Source of the DNA: Zygnema cylindricum
Taxonomy: Eukaryota; Streptophyta; Zygnematophyceae; Zygnematales; Zygnemataceae
Length of the DNA: 64,000 nucleotides
NCBI GenBank assembly: GCA_037447655.1
Contig: JBBHKE010003463.1
Span: 33,263 to 97,262 of the forward strand
Direction: 5' to 3'
Shown: piece after piece, positions 1-11,353 of the stretch
Position numbering within the stretch: position 1 is the first letter of the stretch
Layout: every line of letters starts with the position of its first letter
Position numbers and translations under genes: made by a program
Notes under the pieces: model-generated
Databases searched by the model: none
What the model was told of the DNA's origin: nothing
What the model saw: the letters and a program-made list of their open reading frames with translations, nothing else

Positions 1-1744
1 AAATCATTGTCTTTGGGACTGAAATGAGGGCCTCTCTCAAATTTACCCTATCCGACCAATGGAAGGTTTAGTTACTTATAATATTGCTGTATTTTAACAT
101 GACTCCATACTGTAAGCGTATTAAAAGCGTTTAATATAATAGTAGACGATTTTTTTTGATACTATACTGAAAACCGCACTTTATTTCTATTTTATAATGC
201 ATAAAAACTATTTCCTCCTTTTCCGGAAGGCTTCAATATGTACCCACCTCCTATCGCTAACGACAACCAGTTGTACGTCTAGGGGAGCTACACTATAAGA
301 GCATTTATGTCAAGTTTCCAAAGAAGTCAGAAAATGACAGGTAAGTACAATTTCGTCAGATGTCTGACTTGAGTGATGATTCCTCAAGTGGTCAGACATT
401 TGTAGCAAAGTACAAATAGAAGAATTCGAAAGTACAATTTCGTCAGCTGTCTGACGTATGCGATGATTCCACAAGTAACCAATCTGCGCGGCAAAACTAA
501 CGGCTCAAAAAATAAAAAGAGTGAAAAAAAACCGCTTATTCCTTAAACCCTTGATAGTAATTCAAAGCGGAAAATTCCTCCTAAAATTCCAGGACCGTCA
601 AAATAAGGTACAAGGTGATTGTTTTTTTTCTGGTTTTCAGCTGCGAGTACGGAAATTTCACGCAGATCGGACAACAGGATACGTACTTTTTTTATTACTT
701 CAATAATTTATTATGAATGTTTTTGTCTCTTGCGGATCTGGTTCCGAGACAGTTGTGTGTGGATATGGAAACGCACCTTTTGTTTGCTATTTTTGCCTCG
801 TTTTACTCTAAAACCCTTAAAAACCCCTGGAAACCCCTAATACAAAGCTCTTCTGCGCTATGTATGAGAAAGTACAAAGATGTTAATTTTAAAACCGTAA
901 CAAAAATTGTCGGTGGAGTACCCAGCTTTATGGTACGTGGCGTAAAAAGACAAAATGTCAAGATTCAATGAACTTTCTGACGATGAAGGCGGTAATTATC
1001 AATCTAGCCGTTACATTTAATTATTTTTGTACGCATGACAGCCTTCTGGAGCATGCCACGTGTTATTTTATGAAAGCACAGCCCGCAAGATCATGCCACG
1101 CTTAGGCATGAAAGTGTCCACACTGAAAAAAAAAATCATTGATTCTTGACCGTCCGTTTTTTTCGCCCCGTACCTTAAATATGCTACGAACGCAATCATT
1201 GTTTGGTTTTCAAATTTACGCCTTTTGTGAAATTTCGTACTTTACATACAGGAAACATGTAATATTACTAATACAGGGTACAAAGAGACATAAATAGCAA
1301 ATAAAATAGGGTGAAAATAGCTCTAACCTAAGAAATTGGCAGTTAATGCGTCATCATATCGTACGAGAATCGCAGTACAGTACAGTATTGTACTGCACTG
1401 AATCTTACTGTACTGTACCCTTTCGCATATGAAAACGAGCAGCTACCATCAATTTTGTGACAGCGCAGCTTTAAATCTTCAAATGGACAAATGAAGCGTC
1501 AAAGGTACATACCTACGGATCTCCGTACACTCCTAGGTAGGCTTCACTGCTTACAAGGCATCACGTATGTCACACCAAACCGCCCACCCTACAAATAAAA
1601 CCTTCGTCAACTGACAAAATCCGACGCTGAAATATTTTAGCTTTCAATTTATTACACCTCCCCGCGCGACCAGGATCTGTACGGTCCTAGATTCGGTCAG
1701 CGCATCAAAACGTTTTGCCAGCCTGCCCCTGCAGACCAAAAAAG
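1..1744. other. Upstream intergenic region, no gene recognised
   Basis: AT-rich sequence without a recognisable coding region. Two things stand out. A diverged direct repeat starts at 343 and again at 430, each copy beginning with the same stretch (AAGTACAATTTCGTCAG) and continuing into a TGTCTGAC..GATGATTCC block. There is also a 13-bp perfect inverted repeat rich in GTAC at 1375-1387 and 1406-1418. The short open frames here show no protein-family signal. Confidence 0.5.
1375..1418. repeat. GTAC-rich inverted repeat upstream of the subtilase gene
   Basis: The arm at 1375-1387 (GTACAGTACAGTA) is exactly complementary to the arm at 1406-1418, separated by an 18-base spacer that itself contains TGTAC. 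It could form a stem-loop or be a remnant of a MITE terminus. The same GTACAGTAC string recurs in intron 10 and around 53.0 kb at MITE ends. Confidence 0.6.
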
Positions 1745-1750
1745 TATAAA
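1745..1750 (+). promoter_or_regulatory. Putative TATA box of the subtilase gene
   Basis: TATAAA in the context AAAGTATAAAGAGAC lies about 81 bases upstream of the chosen ATG at 1831. That spacing allows transcription to start about 30 bases downstream with a roughly 50-base 5' leader. The pyrimidine-rich CTTCTCCATTTCACTCC stretch before the ATG fits such a leader. The assignment rests on position and motif only. Confidence 0.5.
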
Positions 1751-1830
1751 GAGACGATCCCACTGCGTCTAAGGTTTCAAATTTTCACCTCTGCCGCCTT
1801 CTCCATTTCACTCCGAGTTTCGTAAACACC

Positions 1831-2130
1831 ATGACAAGGTGCCACGTGGCACTATCCTTCATCCTCACTGTTTTTTCCGTGAGCCACTGCGCAGCCGCCA
1901 CTGTGGACGTCACAAAGCAAGTTTTTATTGTCCACGTGGAAGGTCCGGCATGGCCGCTTGCCGGCCGGTTGAATTTGACACTCCGGCAATCAGCAGCTGC
2001 TAAGAAGGCTTTCCTGGCTGCGAGAATCGCGAGTCACGACAAATTCCTGGAAGGTGTGGATGCCAGGTAATTATTACGAGTTTTGGAGCTGAAATTATAT
2101 TTTTTATGCACGGAATTTCGTGTTATACAG

Positions 2131-2211
<81 letters not shown>

Positions 2212-2378
2212 TATGGTTGCCTCGTATTATACAAGCATATTAAGAGATAATTACAAATAATTTTTCCGTACATTCAAGCACTTAAAAATCACATTATTCA
2301 TATGGCTACTGTGCTGACGTCGTTTATTTTATTTTTTTATTCTGTAAGATCAGTAAATCAACGTATTTCGAACAGGGT

Positions 2379-2413
<35 letters not shown>

Positions 2414-5400
2414 GTCGGCATGTGTAGTTTGTTTCAGCAATAGGGATAGACATTCTGCCAATATGTACGGATTCTACCGTACGGCGATTTTTTGCTGTCG
2501 GATAGTTGCAAGCTGGCACTTCTGACACTTCCCCGCATTTTTGTCGTTTTCACACTGTCTTTTCCGGTCCTCCCAACGGAAACAAACAAACAAAAAAAAG
2601 AAAGAGGGCTAATCAACGAACATTACGACCGTGTAAAGTATATTGCATTCTGACATTTTTACATTCCTTTGTTTTACTTTTTTTTTTTTTAACATTCTTT
2701 TTTTGACATTTTTTTTTTGACATTTTCTTTTTTTGACATTTTTTTTTTGAAATTTGTTTTTTGACATTTTGTTTTTGACATTTTTTTTTTTTTTTTTTTT
2801 TTTTGACTTTTTTTTTTTGTTTTTTTTTTTTTTATTTTTTTTTTTTTTTTCTTTTTTTTTTTTATATTTTTTTTTTTATTTTTTTTTTTTTATATTTTTT
2901 TTTTTCATTTTTTTTTGACATTTTTTTTTTTGTCATTTTTTTTTTAATTTTTTTTTTTTACATTTTTTTTTTATTTTCGGCAGGCCCTCTTTCAAGCAGT
3001 ATAGCTACACTCACTCCATGAACGGTTTTGCGGCGCTTCTTTCCGACCAGCAGGCTTCTTCTCTCCGAGGTAACATCCGCACCTGAATTAGAGTGGATCA
3101 CTTCTAGTCTGGCAATAAAGCTTATGAGCACTATGGTGAAATTTTAGGGAGGCTGACCGAGGTTTTGTACCTTTTTCAGCATAGTACATTTAACACAAAA
3201 AAATTTTGTGAACCGCACTATTGGTGGTCCGATGTAAGACCATGGGGCCTCAACAGGAGAGAATGTGGAAAGAGGGGAAAGGGGGGAGGGGGGGAGAGGG
3301 GAAGGGGAGAGTTGGAAGTTCATTTTTGTAAGAGATAGAGTGAATAATAAAATAGGAATAGTGGAATCCGCATTAGAATTGAAATGTATTTTCTGTGAAG
3401 TCTTAAAACCAATGCTTGTCGTTTTGCAGGTTTGGTGGGTATTGTGTCCGTACAACCCGACCAAAAGAGATCCATCCGTACAACCTACAGTTCCACCTTT
3501 CTGGGGCTCAATAATGTACCTGAGAGTAAACCGCCAGGAATTTACACAAAACGGAACGGAACGGGAATGATTATTGGAATGATAGATACTGGTATGAGAA
3601 CTTACGACCTGATAAAATATATTTTATTTTATTTATTTATTTAGTGTGGATTGGAGCATGAGATAATTTCTGGTGAAACTAAGGAAAAAATAACGTGATA
3701 GAAGGTCAGTTCTAGAAGGCAGCCAAAACATCTCATTTTTTTTTGTGTTAAACATTCATATAAAAGGAAAAGAGTATGTTGTGATTGTGATTTTTTTGGT
3801 TCTGTTTTTTTTTTTTTTTTTGTCGTATCAGGAGTATGGCCTGAGCATCCCAGTTTCAGTGATGCTGGATACCCCAATCCTCCTCAAAGGTTTAAAGGAA
3901 TTTGTGAGAAAGGACAAAACTGGACCGAAAAAACTTGCAACAGGTCAGCACAAATGACACCCATGATGTTTTGAATCTAGAGCTGATTTCTATAGGAGGT
4001 TGAATTGCGGTAAAATCCACACAAATATATATATTATTTTTTTCTCATTTTCGAAGCTTGAGACCTACTGATGTGAGAGAGTATATCTTGCTGTTTTAAC
4101 AGAGATATGGCAAAAACTGGGTTTCCGATTTTTACTATTTTCGAGGGAAAATCAGTTAATGTAGTTCAGTATATCCATTATTGAGACATTGAGTAGACAT
4201 TTCAATTTAAACCAGTTTGGGCTATTAGTGTGGATTTCTTTGGCAAGTCTCAAACGATACTACCATGGGAAATATGCACTCATAATTGTATAATTGTACT
4301 AAATTAGTTACGTGTCTCACAAAATCATGTGCTGTCGTAAACAAATGTTGGGTTACTCAAAATAGAAATAAATAAACAGGTTAAAATTTTATCGATTGAG
4401 TCCACGGTTTGTAAAATTTGAACGAGGGTTGACTCCTGTTGACATTTGATTTGTCGTACCTTTACGAAATCTTCACAATCTGACACAAAGTGACAAATGG
4501 CGTACTTTTGGCAGAGTAGATTTACATTTTGGTGTGTATTTGTCATTCCTGATAGTAGAAGTTGAGAGACTACAACTGTGACCAACTCTCAGACTGGACT
4601 ATTGTATTGTATCTATTGTATTGCTTTAACAGATATGCACTTAATTGAGGTTTACGCTTCCTTGCTTTTCCACACCTTACTAACGTCTTCCCTCCTTCGA
4701 AAACACCTCGGCTCGCAGAAAAATTATCGGCGCGAGATATTTTTCTTCAGGTTTCGAGAGAATGTTTAAGAAATTGGGCTCGTGGGAGTTCCGTTCCCCC
4801 CGGGATTCTATCGGCCATGGATCCCATACTTCTTCTACTGCGGCCGGGTCAAAAGTTTTCAACGCAGGTATTGGAAGTGTGGATATGGGAACAGCACAAG
4901 GCGTGGCATACGGAGCACATATATCCGTTTACAAGGTCAGACTCTTAGAATCTTCAAATTTTGAGGCTAAAAAGAGTTACCAATGGCCTAAGTTTCTGAC
5001 TTTCCCTTACAGTATCTCCTAGTCTTAGTAGAACTATTTTTGAAAAAAATGGTACGATAGCCTCTAATCCTCTTTTTTTTTTGCTGCAGGTTTGCTTTGG
5101 GCTAAAAGAAGGAGGCAATGCTTGCCTGGATTCAGATATCCTAAAGGCAATTGATCAAGCAATTCAGGACAACGTTGATGTACTTTCCATTTCTATTAGT
5201 GGAGGAGTCCCAAGCGATCCTCTATCTTCCAGTATAGACTACGGAACACTTATGGCTTCTATTGCAGGAATTCCGAGTGCGGTTGCCGCAGGAAATAGGG
5301 GTCCTAATTTGAATTCAGTTGAAAATATCGCTCCGTGGTATCTAACGGTTGCTTCAAATTCCCTTCCACGGAGCACGATACTAATCGATTACTCCTACCC

Positions 5401-8400
5401 CACTTGCAATGGTCAGGCCACAAAGTTTGTTTATTTAGGAAATTCTATTGCGCTAAATCCTACTACGTTCGATGTGAGTTTTAATTTTCCATCCTTTGGT
5501 CCTTCCTTTGCACTTAGTTCTTATTGATTAAATTATCCTTGAAATCAAGAATAGTAGACTTTTTATTTTTTGTTTAACGACAACGTGTCCTTTGAAATCC
5601 ACGTATTCAGCACATATCTGATTTCCTACACAGCGTCGGGAATTTAAAAACAATATCGCAAATTAGATTGCATCGAGGTTTAAACGTTTAACGTTTGCAT
5701 ATGGACAGGGCTTTGGAGCAACCAATGGGACAGTGCGACAGGGCACTACCTCCCCAAAGCTCCCCCTCATATATGCCAAAGATGCAGCGATCCGGGGAGT
5801 TAGCCTTGACCTAGCTCGGTAAGACAGCTAACTTTCAAGTCTGTTTATTTTCGAGTTTGCTATTTATGATGGCATGCAAGATTAGAACATCATAAAAAAG
5901 CATCCAGCAGTTTATATTTCAACAGGCCATGACAGATGTCTTAAGTCAACGTGTAATGCTTAGTATCCTGTCTCATGGAGGACATTAAATGTCTAATGCC
6001 CAACATCTGATGGCCAATGTCCGATATTCTATGGCCTATGTTCAATGTCCAATTTTTGATGTAAGATGTTCAATGTCCAATGTCTATTGCCGAACTACTT
6101 TGGGATGCAACATCCACCTTCCAATGTCTGATTGCTCAGTGTTCAATATCTACTGCCATTTGACCCATGGCTATGTATCCTAAGTCTTATATCCTACGAC
6201 CATTGCAATAATTTCTATCACCCAACATATGATCTCCAATAATATTCAGCATCAAACCCAAAACCTCCAATTTTCGAAATCCAATGTACAATGTCCATGT
6301 TGATGTGTGGGTCATTTAATGTTTAATGCTTGTTGTCCAATGTTTAGTGTCAACCGTCAAATGTCTGATGTCATAATGTCTAATTTCTACTTTCCAAGTC
6401 TGATTTCCAATTTCAGATGCTAAATGTTCAATATCTAGTATTCAACTTTCCGATGTTCAATGTCCAATGTCTAATGTCTAATGTCCAATGTCCAATGTCC
6501 AATATCCAATCCTCCAATGTCCAATGTCCAATATTCAATCCTCCAATGTCCAATGTCCAATGTCCAATATCTAATTATCCAATGTCCATTGTCCAATATC
6601 CAATATCCTCCAATGTCCAATGTCCAATATCCAATATCCAATCCTCCAATGTCCGATGCCCAATGTCCAATGTCCAATATCCAATCCTCCAATGTCCAAT
6701 ATCCAATCCTCCAATGTCCAATGTCCAATGTCCAATGTCCAATGTCTAATACCTGATGCTTAATGTTCAACAACCAACGTGTACAATATCCAATATCCAA
6801 TGTCAAATATTCAATATTTGATTTGAATGCTGATAATCAAATGGGATGGAGGATTGTGCAGAAAGTGCCAAGCAGGCACATTGAATAAAACCGTTGTTTC
6901 CGGAAAAATCATTGTTTGTGACGACGGGCCCTGTAACCCTATAGAACAAGGCTACAATGCTCGCATGGCGGGAGCAAGTGGAATGATTTTGCTGAGTACC
7001 AGAATTGGGGTGATGTTAGAGCACAAGTTCCATGTTCTTCCAGCCATTCATGTTAGTTATGATCGAGCGTTGAATATACTCAAGTATTTAGCCAAAGAGA
7101 AGTAAGTTCAACAGTTCTCGAAAGATTTTGCATTACTAATGTTGGAACGTCAAAATAATCTTACTACAGTTATTGTTCAGTTTTTTTCCACATTTGTTTG
7201 TATTCTAGAAAATGTTGAGTGTTAAGACGATGAACCTCTTGTTGTGGATATTTCTATTGTGTTTTTATACCCGATCTCGACGCATTCATTAAACCATAAT
7301 AACTTTGGCATTGTAGACTGAATACCCAACTCAGAGATAAAAATGAAAAAATATCCTAACCATCCCATATTCGAGAAATATCCTTTAAATGCACAAAATC
7401 TCAAAGGATGTAATTCAAATTTTAATTAGTTCATGAGAACTAATCATGTTTAGTGTTCTCAATTTCTTTTCCAGTATATGGGGAAACAAATCTTTCATTT
7501 TTGATTTTATGAAGTAGTTGAGCCCCATTTGTTCCTATCTATGTCTTTTGTTTTTAGGAAACCAGTCGCGGCAATTTCCAGCTTGATGTTGAGACCTGGA
7601 GCAGGAACAAGCGAAGTATCATATTTTTCCTCAAGAGGCCCCAATCCAAAAAGGAGTATAATGAAGGTAAAAACTAAAAAGGCTGTTTTATGACCGATTA
7701 GGCTTCCATTTTTCACACAGCTTTTTTAAAATACCATTCTAAACTATGGGTATTCGCTAACACATTTAACACTACATTCTTCAATTCCACATCTAGAGGG
7801 TTACGAAACCCTAAAAGGGAATGTTCCTTCTTTCCAACCACTTATCCTTTTCTCTTTCTTGCCTTTTTGTCTTTTTGCCTCTTTGTCCTCTGGCTTTTTT
7901 TGTCATTTTACAGCCCGATATTGTCGCACCCGGTGAAGATATATTTGCTGCTTCAAAACCCTATTCCCTTGAGGATGATTCATATGAAACTCTGTTAAAC
8001 CGAAAACCTAATTTCAAATTTCTCAGTGGCACCTCTATGGCCACTCCCCACGTGGCAGGAGCTTTACTGTTACTGAAATCTCTAAAACCCAAATGGAGTC
8101 CCGGCGCGCTCCAATCAGCTCTAAGCACCACAGGTATGTTATTTGACTATTTTTTTCCGCGTCTCTCTCGTTGTCGTATCCTCACTGTCTGTTTATAAAT
8201 TTATATACGATGAAATAAAGAACACGTACTGTACAGTACAGCTCTGAAGTCTGTACCTTTTCACTTGTACGGATTTCCTGTCACTTGTCAGGCTACAGTA
8301 CAGTATTCCGCGATTGTCGCGTGACTAGGAGTGTTCACTGTTCACACTGGCGGCTGGTTGGGCATTGTATATGTAACCTTTTATATAATGTTGATATAAT

Positions 8401-11320
8401 TTTTGCGTAAATTTGATCCGATATTTTATAAGAATCGGGCTAAAAATCGGGGAACAAAACACAAACATTATGCAAATTACAGTACAGTATTCCAAACTTC
8501 ACGCGAGTACACCGTGTATCGCTATTAGTCCTGATCATAGTTCAAAAGTAGGCGTTTTTATGGTAGGTCTTTGGTAGGCGCACAAAACTTGGCACTAAAC
8601 TCGCGTAGAGTAGGCATACTGTATGGGTGTGTGCTGTGGACACTTGTACGGACGTACGAATCTGACGTATGATCATAGTTTAGCGCACGCCGACGGACGA
8701 AATTTTTTAGCGAACTAAAACACGCGGACGTTCAAATTTGCAGACGCTAATATGACAGATAGTCCTTTCGTAAGTTGTGTTATGGGCTTTTCATGTGATC
8801 TTCTTAGATCGCTACTTTGATAAGTGACCGTCCGATCGTCTGAATCTGACGGTTTAAAAAAGTTTTACCTCAAAACTCACAGAAATTATTTTTTTTGTCC
8901 GATTTTTTTTCAAAATTTAGACATGACGTTTGATTCTCTATCGATCGATGTGCAACTCAACCCTGTAACTATTTTTTTTCATTTTTCGACCAATACAATA
9001 TGGGTCTTAAGGGCATATTGTATGTTTTGCATACAATAGGCATATTGTATGGGCCTACTTTCACCTACTTTTGAACTATGGTCCCGATAATTTTTTCGCC
9101 ACTTAAAACATTTTTTTCCCCGTACACACTTGTCCGATTTTCAAATGGAGACCGCCAATCGGAAGGCGTAAATCTTGGATTTCAATCGCAACCGTTAGAT
9201 CCATAATCGGAAAAACGTGTACGGAGAAAAGATGTTTTAAGGGTGGACTTCCATTTATCTAAAAAGTGGGGTTTTTAACTGACGGTCGTACCGTTTCGTA
9301 CAAGAACGTACAGATTTTTTTTTTTCGACGAAGACAACATTACAGAAATTGTCCAAGGTTGTGGGCGTAAATTAGGACCGTCGGATTCAATTATATTTTT
9401 TATCCGTGACGCCACGTCACCAACCTACAGTTTGTTAAGACCGTGCACAGGGAGGACAGTTCTCGAATACAGAAAGTGTAAAAATATGCCGCGTGGAAAA
9501 GGAAAAAAAAATCCACGAGGAGCGCGCGCATTTTTGCGTACACGTCGCAAGGGCCATGTGCCTTCCGCCAGGGTGGCTGCGAATCCGCCGAAATTATCCC
9601 GTCATGCTCCCACCATCAAAGTTTGCCGCCGCCTTTTTGTCGTTGCGTTTTGAAATTTTGGATAATACATTTAATGCCCTCTGTACGAGTCATTAATTAC
9701 CTCATAATACAGATATTATATTAATTACCTCATAATACAGATACCTCATTGTACAGATATTTCCTCCGTGGGTACAGATATTACCTCCGCTCTTACAGAT
9801 ATTGCGTTCAGACTTCGCATTCTAAGATTCTTTCAAGATTTTAAACATCTAATATTAACCTACGTGTTACCAACCAGAATGAGCCACGCAAATAAAAAGT
9901 GGTTTGCTGTCGCGACCTGATGGAAGGCACGCCCTTCAGTAGAATTTTCCGTACAATTACTGAGACGTCTAATGGAAGTTCACCCTAAGTGGCAAAACAA
10001 CATTAACCCTAATAGTGATACACGTATAATATAGTCTTGTTCTCACACGTGCTCCTGTCGGTCATTTTTGATCGTCCGAGCTCACCAAAGATGATTCTAA
10101 AATCCAAAATTGCCGTACAGATGCTGTACGAAGACAGTCCGTCAACTGGAAACGTCGTCGCGAAAATTGCTAATGTCGGTTTACATCATAGTTCAAAAGT
10201 AGGTGAAAGTAGGCCCATAACAATATGCCTATTGTATGCAAAACGTTCAATATGACCTTAAGACCCATATTGTATTCGGACCTATTCGGACCAATTAAAA
10301 CATTCAGACCATAAATTGGACCAATTAAAACATTCGGACCAAAGTTTTTTATTTACACCGTCAGATTTGGACGATCGGACGGTCGCTGATCAAAGAAGCG
10401 ATCTAAGAAGATCACATGAAAAGCCCATAACACAACTTGCGATAAAGTTGCCGACCAAAGGCCTACCATAAAAACGCCTACTTTTGAACTATGGTTTACA
10501 TTTAGGATAGTCAATCACGAATTTGATTGGCGGAAAGGACGCTGACCAGCCGAAAAACCATTTGCGCTTTCCTTAGTTTAGATGTTGGGCAGATGTTTTT
10601 TTTGTGAAATTACGAAACTTGGGTTCTTAACTTTTGAAGTGACTGTAATTGAATCTTTGATGTGTCCGTACCATCTGTCTTTAGTATTTGTACTTTTACT
10701 TGCCGCTACGAATCCTGCACGGATTTTGTCTTCGTACATTCACGAATTTTTAGCTAGATTGACCGAACTTTCACCGAAGATTGACCGTACGATGCCAACA
10801 GCCGCAGGTGAGAATATGCGAAAGGCTTCGCGCCCTGTACAATCTTTGACTAGAGCATACCGTCTACCGCTATTAGTGTTTAAAAAATTCGCCATTTAAA
10901 ACACCTTTACTCCGTGCACACATCCTATTTTCGATTGGAGACTGCCAATCGGAAGGTGAGAATCTTCCCTTTCAATCTTAACCGTCGGATCGACAATCCG
11001 ATCCAAAGAGTGTGCACGGGAAATTCTTTAAGTGGCGAAAAAACTAACACTGGTGGCGATACACGGTGTACCGTGTCGTAGAATAGTCACCGACCAGTCC
11101 GTACTGTACGATCCGCTGTCTTTTTCATTACGCACGCAGTGAAGGGTTCTGCAGTCGGCTGTCGGCACCTGTCACGAGGATTTGAGTCAGAGGTAGGGTT
11201 AGGTTTAGGGTTAAGGTTAGGTTTAGGTTTAGGGTTAGGGTTAGGTTTAGGGTTAGGGTTGTGGTTTGAGTTAGGGATATATGGTTGAAGTCGAATTAGA
11301 ATCCGTAGTAATTTAAGTCT

Positions 11321-11353
<33 letters not shown>

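Larger units (their letters stand above)
8507..10030. mobile_element. MITE of the TACACCGTG family (copy 4), split by two nested insertions
   Basis: The left end at 8507 (GTACACCGTGTATCGCTATTAGT) and right end near 10030 (CCCTAATAGTGATACACGTA) are inverted, the right end being diverged. Removing the insertions at 8536-9080 and 9241-9985, with their target duplications, leaves about 220 bases, the same size as the complete copies at 10855-11080 and 53030-53260. Internal landmarks shared with those copies include CCGTACACACTTGTCCGATTT and GACCGCCAATCGGAAG. It lies in subtilase intron 10. Confidence 0.65.

Noticed and set aside
2803-3021. Phe-rich open frame in intron 1
   Set aside because: It is a translation of T tracts; composition only, and it overlaps the polypyrimidine tract before exon 2.
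6465-6760. Possible CRISPR-like repeat array
   Set aside because: Units are short, irregular and lack constant-length unique spacers; the context is a eukaryotic intron.
6417-6806. Overlapping open frames on both strands (about 110 aa each) in intron 7
   Set aside because: They translate the TCCAATGT minisatellite and have no other content; flanking exon phases fit a single intron.
10582-10899. 105-aa open frame in intron 10
   Set aside because: No family similarity seen, partly overlaps a MITE, and splice phases place it within an intron.
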